Positions 18,879-27,853 of a DNA stretch of 64,000 nucleotides are shown here, in pieces. The notes under the pieces were generated by a model. That model was not told where the DNA came from. It worked only from the letters and a program-made list of their open reading frames with translations, and ran no database searches. Location: the NCBI GenBank assembly GCA_039030555.1, contig JBCCDY010000016.1:1-64000 (forward strand), in the 5' to 3' direction. Source of the DNA: JBCCDY01 sp039030555 (GTDB lineage: Bacteria; Bacteroidota; Bacteroidia; Cytophagales; Cyclobacteriaceae). The position numbers were made by a program, and so were the translations under genes. Position 1 is the stretch's first letter. Each line of letters opens with the position of its first letter.

Positions 18879-20323
18879 GAAAGTATATATCCACATTTAT
18901 AATTATAGGATTGGTATTCGCCAGCATCTCCACCCAGGCACAGGTCAACTATAAAGTAAACCCTACCGGAAAACATGCAAGGCTTCTCAAAAAATTAAAA
19001 AAAGAACAGGAAGAACTAGATAAAGATCAGATCCGGGCCTTAAAAGATAGTTTGAACGAAGTCAAGAGACAGAATAAAATCGCTTCCTTAAGACTTGATA
19101 GCTTGGCAAAAACCCAAAAAGGACGCTTAAACCTGGAAAGAAGCCTTTCTAAAATAGATTTCAGAAAGCATAAAAAGCTGAAAAAATTAAATAAGAAGGC
19201 AGAAAAGCAAGACCTGGATTTTAAAGTGTTAATTCGAAAAAGTAAACCAGATAGCAGCAGCATATCGGAATTACGGGCATTTGGGCAGGAGCAATTTCAA
19301 GACTCGAGATGGTTTGATGAATATAATCTAATGGAAAACCATAAAGACAGCTTAAAAGCCGTTCGAGATGCTGATATGGATTCCATAAAGAACGAGTATT
19401 TATCGCAGTTTGAAGGAGAAGAGTGGTACGAACAATATGCATTGGTTGATAACTATCTGGATAGCTTAAAGGCCTTTCAGGATGGAAATCTGGATTCACT
19501 TTCGGAGACTTATGGACAGGAATTTTTAGCTAAGGGAGAAGATCTTATGCTGGCTGAGATGGGAGAAATAAATCCGGAGGCAGTAGACCTGGATCAATTT
19601 CATAGTAGGTTAGACGATATGTCGCCTTCGGAAGAATGGCTGGAAGGGCAACAGGCTGGTAAAAACATTTTAGAGAAACCTTCTAAAGAAGAAATTTTTG
19701 GAACAGCGACAGAAGACCTAGGGATAGATATGAGTAAGCTGGGTAAATTGGAACAAGCACAGCAGAAGCTTCATCAGTTGAAGAAGAAATACTCTTCTAT
19801 ACCCAATACAAATGATATGAGCACAGCCGTAAAGCGAAGCTCTATGCAAGAAGAACCTTTTAAAAAACGCCTGGTTTTCGGCGGGAATTTCCAATTAACC
19901 AGCACCGATCCGATTACCATAGACTTATCACCAACGTTAGGGTATAAAATCAACAAAAAATGGATTGCCGGAATAGGAGGAACCTACAGACAGACTTTCG
20001 GAAACGAAGATGCTTCTAACTTTGAAGAAGACCTTTGGTCTTTGAAGGCATTTAGCTCTTACGATCTCATTAAATCATTTTTTGGATATGTCGAATATGA
20101 AAGAGCCTTTGTAAGAAGGGCACAGGTGAATGGGGAAGGTGCTTCAGATCTCCGCTGGGAAGGTACTGATGTCTTTGCCTTAGGAATAGGACGCCGTTTC
20201 AAATTCAGTAAGAAGCTTTCAATGACTGCTATTTTAACTTATAATTTTCTATTTCAAAGCGGAGATGGCATATATACAAGCCCAATTAATGCAAGAATTG
20301 GCTTCGAGTATACCGGAAAATAA
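18875..20323 (+). CDS. Coiled-coil envelope protein with C-terminal outer-membrane barrel-like domain
   Basis: This 482-residue protein has a signal peptide (residues 1-22, STQAQ). A highly charged Lys/Glu coiled-coil region follows (about 30-125). Two imperfect repeats of about 40 residues come next (SRWFDEYNLMENHKDSLKA and EEWYEQYALVDNYLDSLKA). From about residue 325 alternating beta strands resemble an outer-membrane barrel (FGGNFQLTSTDPITIDLSP, ending FEYTGK). I cannot name the family. Coupling to the preceding secreted protein by a 4-nt overlap suggests a two-gene envelope unit. Confidence 0.6.
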   Translation: MRKYISTFIIIGLVFASISTQAQVNYKVNPTGKHARLLKKLKKEQEELDKDQIRALKDSLNEVKRQNKIASLRLDSLAKTQKGRLNLERSLSKIDFRKHKKLKKLNKKAEKQDLDFKVLIRKSKPDSSSISELRAFGQEQFQDSRWFDEYNLMENHKDSLKAVRDADMDSIKNEYLSQFEGEEWYEQYALVDNYLDSLKAFQDGNLDSLSETYGQEFLAKGEDLMLAEMGEINPEAVDLDQFHSRLDDMSPSEEWLEGQQAGKNILEKPSKEEIFGTATEDLGIDMSKLGKLEQAQQKLHQLKKKYSSIPNTNDMSTAVKRSSMQEEPFKKRLVFGGNFQLTSTDPITIDLSPTLGYKINKKWIAGIGGTYRQTFGNEDASNFEEDLWSLKAFSSYDLIKSFFGYVEYERAFVRRAQVNGEGASDLRWEGTDVFALGIGRRFKFSKKLSMTAILTYNFLFQSGDGIYTSPINARIGFEYTGK

Positions 20324-20422
20324 TCCACAAAAACTTTGTCTTTTAAGGCAACATTCATCACTACCTTAATGTTAATAATTATATCCTTTTCAAATTCATG
20401 ACCAGATAATTTTCCATTTTAG

Positions 20423-21736
20423 ATGGAATTTTATTACCTTAAATCACTGAAGAGAAATCTTTTAGCCGGTTCTATAGTTTTGGAAGGATTATCAACAGTT
20501 AACTTTAGGGATGAAAATGGTCAATTAAAGCCTGTTGAAGTTTCTATAAGTAACCTTTACAAACCCGGTATTACAAAAATACTCATTGATAAATGGCAAC
20601 CCGTCCTTAACACCATTTGTAGTATTTTAAATGTTCCTTCGAGCCTCATCATGAAGCTAGATGAGGACAAGATCAAAGTATTCTTAAGAGGAAATACCCC
20701 TGAAAATCCCTATCACTTAAATGATGCCGAGAAACTGGCTTATGGGCTTTATTGTGAAACAGTGATTGCCAAACAGGATGTTCTTATTGTCCCGGATGCG
20801 CGCAAAGATGATCGTTGGAAGGATGGTAATCCCGATATTGATCTTGGGATGGTCAGCTATATGGGAGTTCCTTTTAACTGGCCTGATGGAGAAGTATTTG
20901 GGACCGTTTGTGTGCTTGACGCAAAAGAAAACCACTACTCGGAGAGCTTCAAAAAACTAATAGTAGCCTTGAAAGATAGTTTTGAGAAAGACCTTGAACT
21001 GTTGGTCCTTCAGAAGAAGCTTAAGAGCAATAATCTAAGACTGGAAAAGAGCAATGAGCTCAAAACCAAATTTCTTTCGCTCATATCGCATGATCTCAGA
21101 GGAGCAGTTGGCTCGTTAAACAGCTTTCTTAAACTTATCTTAAACGATAAGGAGTCGTGGGAGCAGGTTGATCTGATCAAAAGTCTTACCGTATTAAGCG
21201 GACAGACTGATACAGTGCATAAGACTTTGTTAGATATTCTGCAGTGGTCAAAAGTGGAAATGGCTGAGTTACAAGCTCATTTCGAAAAAACGGATTTGGA
21301 ATGCTTGCTTGACAAAGTTGTAGCATTTTATGGAGGCCAAAGTGCTGATAAGGATGTGAAATTTGTTATTGATAAGTCAGGAGGAGTTTGTGCCAATGCA
21401 GATAAAAATATGGCCGAGGCCATTATCCGCAACCTGATTTCCAATGCAGTAAAATTTTCACCACAAAATGGATACGTCTTTTTGAGTACCTACTACAAAG
21501 AAGAGATTTCTTACTTCAGGATTAAAGATCAGGGGATAGGAATGACAGACGATATGATTGAGGAATTGTTTCATCAAGCTCCATCTTCCAAAATAAAACC
21601 CTCAAAGTGTAAGAATGGGATAGGACTTTTATTGGTAAAGGAATTCATTGGCCGAAATAATGGAAGTATTGAGGTTAAGAGTGAACTTGGAAAAGGTACC
21701 GAGATTATTGTTGGTCTTCCCAAATATACATCTTGA
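20423..21736 (+). CDS. Cytoplasmic GAF-domain sensor histidine kinase
   Basis: This 437-residue protein has no membrane segment. A GAF domain spans about residues 55-190 (VSYMGVPFNWPDGEVFGTV is typical) and is followed by a short helical linker. The HisKA dimerisation domain has the phosphoacceptor in SHDLRG (H223). The ATPase domain has an N box (NLISNAVKFS), G1 (DQGIGM) and G2 (NGIGLLLVKEF). It autophosphorylates and would pass phosphate to a response regulator that is not encoded beside it, so it is an orphan kinase here. The ligand of the GAF domain cannot be told from sequence. Confidence 0.88.
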   Translation: MEFYYLKSLKRNLLAGSIVLEGLSTVNFRDENGQLKPVEVSISNLYKPGITKILIDKWQPVLNTICSILNVPSSLIMKLDEDKIKVFLRGNTPENPYHLNDAEKLAYGLYCETVIAKQDVLIVPDARKDDRWKDGNPDIDLGMVSYMGVPFNWPDGEVFGTVCVLDAKENHYSESFKKLIVALKDSFEKDLELLVLQKKLKSNNLRLEKSNELKTKFLSLISHDLRGAVGSLNSFLKLILNDKESWEQVDLIKSLTVLSGQTDTVHKTLLDILQWSKVEMAELQAHFEKTDLECLLDKVVAFYGGQSADKDVKFVIDKSGGVCANADKNMAEAIIRNLISNAVKFSPQNGYVFLSTYYKEEISYFRIKDQGIGMTDDMIEELFHQAPSSKIKPSKCKNGIGLLLVKEFIGRNNGSIEVKSELGKGTEIIVGLPKYTS

Positions 21737-21825
21737 TTTTGTCGTTTATTTGACTTAATAGTTCTTTAAAGGAAGATATTTCCGACTGCTCCTATCTTTA
21801 ATCGTAAGAGTAAGAAAAAACTCTT

Positions 21826-22302
21826 ATGAAAAAGACATCAATATTATTTACTTTATTATTTGTTTCAACGTTTAGTTTTGCTCAATCCTCCTCTAGACTC
21901 AATCAATATCCTGATGGGTGGCATAAATTTACCATTGATGGAATATTTTATGATGTGGAGATATTGAATGGTGCCATTAACGGTTTAGGCAATGCAATAT
22001 GGCCTGATGGGTCTAAATATTCAGGAAGTTGGAGAAATAATAGAATTGCTGGCTTAGGAACTTACACCTGGCCTAATGGAGATCGGTACGAAGGTTCATT
22101 CAGCAGTGGGCAACCGAATGGGCACGGTACAATGTATTGGAGCGATGGTGGCAAGTATGCTGGAAAATGGAAAGATGGCCTAAGACATGGTAAAGGGAAG
22201 CAATGGGATATGGAAGGCAATAGGATTAAAGGCCAATGGCAAAATGATCAACTGGTAAGTTCTGATGAAAAAAAGGACAATTCTTTAGCTAAGAACAACT
22301 AA
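21826..22302 (+). CDS. Exported MORN-repeat protein
   Basis: This 158-residue protein has a signal peptide (cleavage near SFAQ, residue 20). About five MORN-type repeats follow (residues 48-135), with the pattern W(P/S)DGxxYxGxW, for example IWPDGSKYSGSWRNN, TWPNGDRYEGSFSSG and YWSDGGKYAGKWKDG. The C-terminus is polar. MORN repeats form elongated beta-hairpin arrays involved in membrane or protein binding; a specific role is unknown. A TATCTTTA element at 21793-21800 resembles a Bacteroidota -7 box. The gene ends before a strong hairpin. Confidence 0.8.
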   Translation: MKKTSILFTLLFVSTFSFAQSSSRLNQYPDGWHKFTIDGIFYDVEILNGAINGLGNAIWPDGSKYSGSWRNNRIAGLGTYTWPNGDRYEGSFSSGQPNGHGTMYWSDGGKYAGKWKDGLRHGKGKQWDMEGNRIKGQWQNDQLVSSDEKKDNSLAKNN

Positions 22303-22360
22303 AAATTATATTCAACCTGGATTATTCATTTGGGATAAATCGCAAAGAAACAGGTGCTTA

Positions 22361-22402
22361 TGTTGAATCACCATCCGTCGGCTGACGGATGGTGATTCAA
22401 CA
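22361..22402. terminator. Perfect 19-bp inverted repeat between convergent genes
   Basis: The arm at 22361-22379 is perfectly complementary to 22384-22402, with the 4-nt loop GGCT. It lies in the 169-nt gap between the convergent MORN and MocA-like genes, so bidirectional termination is the simplest role. It lacks a T-tract on either side, so a mobile palindrome or an mRNA-stabilising hairpin is also possible. Confidence 0.6.
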
Positions 22403-22471
22403 AATACATGTTAAGTGACTGTTTCAAAGTGATTTATAAATGTAATAGATCTCCTAATGAGTATTTCAGGT

Positions 22472-23059
22472 TCAAAGAAGAGATAGATCATCCGGGGTAT
22501 CGATATCAATCTCTCCTTTTTCAAACGCTACACTTACAACCCTTTCTTTATACTTATTCAATAAATACTTAGCGCCCGATTCATCTTGTAAATTCAGTAT
22601 TTCCTTAAAGTAGGTTTTTGAAAATAACGCAGGAACACCCTGAATTCCTGAGTAATAAGAAGCAACAATTTTTTGGTCGCCTTGAAACCGACCCAACAAA
22701 CCATTAAAAATTGAAGCTGAAAGATAAGGTTGGTCACAAACCGAAACGATAATCGCTTCTGTTTTTGGCTCTAATTCCATAATCTTTGAAACCCCATATT
22801 TCAAAGAATTCCCCATTCCTAAATTCCATTCTTCATTGATGAGTATGAATTCGTGTGAAAGATCAAGATCTTTCATCAGCTTGTTATAACTGAAACCCAG
22901 TACAACATAAGTAGATTGGGCATTTGAGATTTTACCAGCTTGAATGGTCTTTTCAAGTAGTGTTTTTCCTTCAAAAGTTACTGACTGCTTAGGCCTGCCA
23001 AGTCTTGAAGAGTTTCCGGCAGCTAAAATTAGAATGGAAGTTTGTTTCCTTTCGATCAA
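22472..23059 (-). CDS. MocA-like molybdenum cofactor nucleotidyltransferase
   Basis: This 195-residue protein has the nucleotidyltransferase signature LAAGNSSRLGRPKQ (residues about 12-25) and CDQPYLS near residue 107. The DQP motif is typical of MobA/MocA-like enzymes. MocA transfers CMP to molybdopterin to form the cytosine dinucleotide cofactor of xanthine-dehydrogenase-family enzymes. It is the last gene of the molybdenum hydroxylase operon. The start is an unusual TTG (23057-23059) that directly follows the XdhC stop TAG, implying translational coupling. Specificity for CTP rather than GTP is inferred from the operon. Confidence 0.85.
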   Translation of the reverse strand: MIERKQTSILILAAGNSSRLGRPKQSVTFEGKTLLEKTIQAGKISNAQSTYVVLGFSYNKLMKDLDLSHEFILINEEWNLGMGNSLKYGVSKIMELEPKTEAIIVSVCDQPYLSASIFNGLLGRFQGDQKIVASYYSGIQGVPALFSKTYFKEILNLQDESGAKYLLNKYKERVVSVAFEKGEIDIDTPDDLSLL

Positions 23060-24199
23060 CTATTGAAAAACAGGCTTAAAAATGAGGCTTTCTTCTCCCT
23101 GGCGCTGATGAATTGGGGTGTTCTTATCCTTAAGAAATTTGGGGTTAGCGTTTGAGAACTTTGCCCGGATCTCTCCAATGATGGAAATTGCAATTTCCTG
23201 GGGAGTTTCAGCGCCGATGTCAAGCCCAATGGGTGCATGTAAGCGGTTAATATCCTCTGTTTTCAAAACTAAACCCTCTTCAAGCATTCTATCCAAGCGT
23301 TTTTTGGGCCCTAACATCCCAATGTAGCTTATGGGTGTATTTAAGAAAAAGTTGAGCGCTTCAAGATCAAGACCATAGTTGTGCGACATGAGGATAGCTG
23401 CGCTATATTTTTTGACTTTAATTCTGTTTGGGAAATCTTTTCGATTACAAGCGATCAGGTGATCAACTGAAGGGAAGTTTATGGGAATAGTATGGGCAGG
23501 GCATTCATCAAAAACAGAAACCTTCCAACCTAATTGATACGCGAGTTCAGCAACTGGCTTTACATCAAAACCACCACCAATAATCAAAAGGTCAATTGTT
23601 GGTTCCAACACTTCAAAGAAAATGGAATAGCTTTTCGAATCGAGTGATATGTTTTTTACTGATGACCTTCTTTCGGCAATGCACTGTAAAAGGTGACCAT
23701 GGATCATTTGCTTCAATTCCGAAGAGGGTAGACTGGAATAAGCTTGATTTTCAGGGAAAGCGAACAATTTCTCACCTAAATAGTCAACTTCACCTGATTC
23801 AAAAACAGTCGCTATTCCGGAAAGCTCTTCTTGTACCAAGATGTTTTGAAGCTGTTTTATCAGAGTACTTTCAGAATCTAAAGCTTCGATAAGCACATCA
23901 ATTACACCATTGCAACCCAAACTAATCCCAAAAGCCCGGTTTTCTTCATCGCTGGTATCGTAAGTTACAACCATTGGTTTTCGATCACGCATTACCGAAC
24001 GAGCTTTTCGAAGTGCATCACCTTCCAGGCATCCACCACTTATAGAACCAATCCATTTGCCATCATCAGTAATCAGCATTCTTGCTCCCGGAGCTCGATA
24101 GGAAGAACCTTTCACACGTACTACGGTCGCTAAAGCTGCTTTTCTTTTTGAGAAATCAACCTTTTTAAAAGCTTCTATAATGGCATTGATCTCTTGCAC
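23060..24199 (-). CDS. XdhC/CoxI family molybdenum-enzyme maturation factor
   Basis: This 379-residue protein has an N-terminal XdhC/CoxI domain (ARMLITDDGKWIGSISGGCLEG, with the conserved SGGCLE) and a C-terminal Rossmann domain (LLIIGGGFDVKPVAELAY, residues about 210-330). XdhC proteins bind and insert the sulfurated molybdenum cofactor into the catalytic subunit. The start is GTG at 24197-24199 and shares one base with the cytochrome stop TAG, so translation is coupled. It sits between the cytochrome and the MocA-like gene, consistent with cofactor maturation for the upstream enzyme. Confidence 0.88.
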   Translation of the reverse strand: MQEINAIIEAFKKVDFSKRKAALATVVRVKGSSYRAPGARMLITDDGKWIGSISGGCLEGDALRKARSVMRDRKPMVVTYDTSDEENRAFGISLGCNGVIDVLIEALDSESTLIKQLQNILVQEELSGIATVFESGEVDYLGEKLFAFPENQAYSSLPSSELKQMIHGHLLQCIAERRSSVKNISLDSKSYSIFFEVLEPTIDLLIIGGGFDVKPVAELAYQLGWKVSVFDECPAHTIPINFPSVDHLIACNRKDFPNRIKVKKYSAAILMSHNYGLDLEALNFFLNTPISYIGMLGPKKRLDRMLEEGLVLKTEDINRLHAPIGLDIGAETPQEIAISIIGEIRAKFSNANPKFLKDKNTPIHQRQGEESLIFKPVFQ

Positions 24200-24606
24200 T
24201 AATTCCTTGCTTCTTTAACCAGGTTTTCCTTCACATAGCCTCCTTCATTTCCCCAATTGTTGGTGATGTAATTCAAAATATCAGCCACCTCCTGGTCAGT
24301 TAGATCAAATTCGGACATGACCCCATTGTATGTGGTACCATTAACAACCATTTCACCAGCAGCCCCATTCAAAATTTGCCGGGCTGCCCTTTTGGTATCT
24401 TCCATCAGATAATCTGATTTGGCCAAGGGAGGAAAAACAGCCGGAATTCCTTCACCATTTTCCATATGGCAGCTTATACAGTTGGTGATATACAGCTCCT
24501 TACCACGTTTTTTACTTTCTTCAAGTTCATCTGAAGGTATTATAAAATAAGAGCTAATAAAAGCTACTAAAAATAGATTAGCGATAGTAATACTTTTTAA
24601 CTTCAT
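24199..24606 (-). CDS. Exported c-type cytochrome of the molybdenum hydroxylase operon
   Basis: This 135-residue protein has an N-terminal signal or anchor (residues 5-24) and one haem-binding motif CISCH (C43-C46-H47). A Met-containing segment (FDLTDQEVADILNYI, preceded by NGVMSEF) likely supplies the axial ligand. The class I cytochrome c fold (FPPLAKSDYLM) is visible. Placed directly behind the molybdopterin subunit, it probably accepts electrons from its [2Fe-2S] subunit and passes them to the respiratory chain. This is the usual pattern for periplasmic isoquinoline or aldehyde oxidoreductases. Confidence 0.88.
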   Translation of the reverse strand: MKLKSITIANLFLVAFISSYFIIPSDELEESKKRGKELYITNCISCHMENGEGIPAVFPPLAKSDYLMEDTKRAARQILNGAAGEMVVNGTTYNGVMSEFDLTDQEVADILNYITNNWGNEGGYVKENLVKEARN

Positions 24607-24616
24607 AAATTCTCTA

Positions 24617-26770
24617 TTATACTTCTTTCAAATTAAATGGAAGTTTTCTGATTCGTTTTCCTGATTCATTGAAAATCGCGTTTGCTAATGCTGGTGCAAA
24701 AGGAGGGAGGCCTGGTTCCCCAACACCACCAGGAGCTTCTTCATTTTCCATAATGTGGACTGCGATAGCAGGTGTATCTGGAATTCTTGGCATTTTATAT
24801 TTATCAAAATTCTGCTGCTCAGCCCTTCCATTTTTAAATGTGATCTCACTTTTATAGGCTGCCTGCATTCCCATAATGATACTACCTTCTATTTGCGCTA
24901 CAATAGTATCAGGGTTAATGTACATACCACAATCGATGACTGCTGTTACTTTTTCTACTTTTAACTCTCCATCTGTTTTTTTTACCTGAACGACCTGACC
25001 GCAAATGCTTCCAAAGCTTTCTACGATGGCAACACCATATCCGGAATTACTATCTTTTTTCCAATCGGACTTTTCTTTTAGTTTTTTAAGTATTTCTGTG
25101 TAACGAGATTCATTTTCGAGAATAGACATTCTAAAATCGATAGGATCTTTTCCGCTGGCTTCAGCAACTTCATCTATAAATGCTTCATAGGCAAAACCGT
25201 TGGTTGAAGCATAGACCGATCTCCACCACATGACTGGTATTGGAAGGTTTTGCGGCACAATTCTTTCAATGCTGTTTGGAATTTCATAAGCTTTATTGGC
25301 TCCTTCAAGCTTCCCAACTTTAGTTTCATCACTTCCCGGAAATTGGTGTCTCAATTCCTGATAGACACCTTTTTTCTCCATGGCGATGAGCTTTCCATTA
25401 TCGGCCAAGCCCGCTTTAAATACGTTGACCGTAGCTGGCCTGAATGGGCCTTGAGTCGTATCATCTTCTCTGGTCCATACAATTTTAACGGGTTTGCCGA
25501 GTTGTTTTGATAAATAAGCTCCTTCTAATGGAAAATCAGTAAAAGCCCTTCTTCCAAATCCGCCACCAAGAAAACTCACATTAATGGTCACATTTTCAAC
25601 GGGGATTTCAAGGTATTCCGCTAAACTTCTTCGTATCCAGTTCGGAGACTGAATAGGTCCCCATAATTCACATTTTTTATCTTTAACAGAGACAATGATG
25701 TTCATTGGCTCCATAGGGCTATGCGCTTCAAAAGGGCATTCATAGGTTGCTTCAACAAATTTTTTAGCCTCAGACATACCCTTTTTAACGTCGCCTTGCT
25801 CATCGGCAACTATTCCATCCTTCTTGGATTCTTCTCGGTATTGTTGAAAGATTTTTTCATTATCCAACAATTCAACTTCTGATTCATCCCACTCCACTTT
25901 AAGTGCCTTTCTTCCTTGCAAGGCAGACCAATAATTATCGGCTATAACGGCAACCCCGAATCGGGTGTGTTTAAATACAGGCATTTCACTTTTAATGACC
26001 TTTTGAACTCCGGGAACTTTCATGGTTTCTGAGTCATCAAAGCTTTTAACTTTTCCCTGAAAAACCGGACTTCTATCAATAGATGCATAAACCATTTCCG
26101 GGACTTCCATGTCAATTCCAAAGGAGGCAACACCATTCGTCTTCAATGGTAAGTCTTTCCGATGAAGTGGCTTTCCAAGGATTTTAAAATCTTTCTTTTC
26201 CTTCAGTTTTACTTCTGAAGGTGCTTTCAGCTTACTGGCCGATTCAACAAGTTCGCCATATGAAAGCTTACTTTTATTGGTGCGGTTAATTACATAGCCT
26301 TCCGAGGCATAGCATTCATTAGTTGAAACACCCCATTGGTTCGCTGCGGCCATAATAAGCATTTCCCTGGCCGTAGCACCCATTTTCCTGGAAGGTTCCC
26401 ATGATAACCTAACACTGCTGCTACCACCCACTTGTTGGTGTCCGTAAGCGTCTTGGTTCGCCGGGGCCTGAACGATATTTATATCATCTAAATTAACTTC
26501 CAGCTCTTCTGCAATCAGTGTAGGCATGGATTGGTAAACACCCTGACCCATTTCCGGTCTGTGTGCAATTATGGTAATTTTTCCATCCTGTCCAATGTAG
26601 ATAAACTGGTTCAACTCAATGCCTTCGGCTTTAGCCAGGTTCGCATTGACTACTTTTGCTTCTTTACCGAAGGATGGGAAGTAGTACCCAACGGCCAGTA
26701 CCGTTCCAGCCATACCTGAGGCTTTGATGAAACCTCTTCTTGAAAGTGTTTTTTTAGTAAGTTCCATCAT
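24617..26770 (-). CDS. Tat-exported molybdopterin-binding subunit, xanthine dehydrogenase family (IorB-like)
   Basis: This 717-residue protein opens with a twin-arginine signal (SRRGFIKASG, residues about 9-18), so it is exported folded. It carries the aldehyde oxidase/xanthine dehydrogenase domains: RPEMGQGVYQSMPTLIAEEL, the molybdopterin-contact motif LGGGFGRR (near residue 403), and GGVGEPGLPP near residue 683 with the catalytic Glu. It oxidises an aldehyde or N-heterocycle by hydroxylation with water; the substrate cannot be read from sequence. The 5' end overlaps the [2Fe-2S] gene by 17 nt. Two adjacent ATGs (26770, 26767) are possible starts. Confidence 0.9.
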   Translation of the reverse strand: MMELTKKTLSRRGFIKASGMAGTVLAVGYYFPSFGKEAKVVNANLAKAEGIELNQFIYIGQDGKITIIAHRPEMGQGVYQSMPTLIAEELEVNLDDINIVQAPANQDAYGHQQVGGSSSVRLSWEPSRKMGATAREMLIMAAANQWGVSTNECYASEGYVINRTNKSKLSYGELVESASKLKAPSEVKLKEKKDFKILGKPLHRKDLPLKTNGVASFGIDMEVPEMVYASIDRSPVFQGKVKSFDDSETMKVPGVQKVIKSEMPVFKHTRFGVAVIADNYWSALQGRKALKVEWDESEVELLDNEKIFQQYREESKKDGIVADEQGDVKKGMSEAKKFVEATYECPFEAHSPMEPMNIIVSVKDKKCELWGPIQSPNWIRRSLAEYLEIPVENVTINVSFLGGGFGRRAFTDFPLEGAYLSKQLGKPVKIVWTREDDTTQGPFRPATVNVFKAGLADNGKLIAMEKKGVYQELRHQFPGSDETKVGKLEGANKAYEIPNSIERIVPQNLPIPVMWWRSVYASTNGFAYEAFIDEVAEASGKDPIDFRMSILENESRYTEILKKLKEKSDWKKDSNSGYGVAIVESFGSICGQVVQVKKTDGELKVEKVTAVIDCGMYINPDTIVAQIEGSIIMGMQAAYKSEITFKNGRAEQQNFDKYKMPRIPDTPAIAVHIMENEEAPGGVGEPGLPPFAPALANAIFNESGKRIRKLPFNLKEV

Positions 26771-27227
26771 TCATTTTTTTAGCGGCCTTCTTAATTGCGT
26801 TCCTGATTCTTGGATAGGTACCACACCTACAAATATTTCCCTGCATCGCCATATCAATATCACGATCAGAAGGATCACTGTTTCTGGAAAGTAAGGAAGT
26901 TGCTGACATAATCTGTCCGGACTGGCAATAACCGCACTGAGGTACCTGCTCTTCGATCCACGCTTGCTGAATAGGGTGGTCATTGTTCTCAGAAACTCCT
27001 TCGATGGTAGTGATTTTTCCATTTGCCGCTGCTGAGACAGGAAATACACATGTACGAACGGCGGTACCATTCAGATGCATCGTACAGGCTCCACATTGTG
27101 CAATTCCACAACCGAATTTAGATCCTTTCATACCTAGATGATCCCTCACTACCCACAATAGAGGCATTTGCGGATCAACATCTACTTCATGGTCTTTACC
27201 ATTAATGTTCAGTGTTATTCGAGCCAT
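26754..27227 (-). CDS. [2Fe-2S] subunit of molybdenum hydroxylase (IorA/CoxS-like)
   Basis: This 157-residue protein has a plant-ferredoxin-type N-terminal cluster (C40, C45, C48, C60) and a C-terminal helical cluster domain (C98, C101, C133, C135; CGYCQSGQIM and NICRCGTYPRI). Both are diagnostic for the small subunit of xanthine dehydrogenase-family enzymes. It has no signal of its own, so it is probably co-exported with the Tat-bearing large subunit. It is the first gene of the operon, divergent from the DUF1801 gene, so the promoter should lie in 27228-27382. Confidence 0.92.
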   Translation of the reverse strand: MARITLNINGKDHEVDVDPQMPLLWVVRDHLGMKGSKFGCGIAQCGACTMHLNGTAVRTCVFPVSAAANGKITTIEGVSENNDHPIQQAWIEEQVPQCGYCQSGQIMSATSLLSRNSDPSDRDIDMAMQGNICRCGTYPRIRNAIKKAAKKMNDGTY

Positions 27228-27382
27228 AGTTTAAAATGATGTCTTCCTTGTAAATTATGAATATCATCTTTCAAAAACCAGACTTCTTGGAATGTTAAGA
27301 AATCATTCACAAATGTGTGCCGCAATTGGATTATATTAAACATTTAGCTCAACTTTAATAACCAAACATTACCTAAGACGCC

Positions 27383-27853
27383 ATGAAAATTGAAGCAAAT
27401 ACACCTGATGAATACATAGAACAATTGCCTGAAGACCGGAAATTAGCCATCAGCAAATTACGCCAAGAGATCAAATCGAATATTCCGGATGGCTTCGAAG
27501 AAGAGATGAGCTATAATATGATTGGATATGTTGTTCCACATTCCATTTATCCTTCAGGCTATCACTGTGATCCAAAATTGCCTTTACCTTTCATCAACCT
27601 TGCCTCTCAGAAAAATCATGTAGCTGTTTATCACTCTGGTATTTACACCTATCAGCAATTAATGGATTGGTTTATTTTTGAATTTGAAAAGCTTGATTTG
27701 GGTAAACTTGATATGGGTAAAAGTTGTATCCGCTTTAAGAAAATGGATAAAATCCCGTTTGAATTAATAGGTGAATTAGCCAGTAAAATGAGTGTTGAAC
27801 AGTGGATTGAACTTTATGAATCCGCCGTAAAAAATAGCCGAAAAAAAGCTTAA
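27383..27853 (+). CDS. DUF1801 domain protein
   Basis: This 156-residue cytoplasmic protein fits DUF1801: MKIEANTPDEYIEQLPEDR at the start, then MIGYVVPHSIYPSGYHCDP and LPLPFINLASQKNHVAVYH. DUF1801 proteins are small alpha/beta proteins without a firmly established biochemical role. The stop TAA (27851-27853) overlaps by three bases the stop of the convergent GAF gene, within the sequence TTAA. Confidence 0.85.
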   Translation: MKIEANTPDEYIEQLPEDRKLAISKLRQEIKSNIPDGFEEEMSYNMIGYVVPHSIYPSGYHCDPKLPLPFINLASQKNHVAVYHSGIYTYQQLMDWFIFEFEKLDLGKLDMGKSCIRFKKMDKIPFELIGELASKMSVEQWIELYESAVKNSRKKA

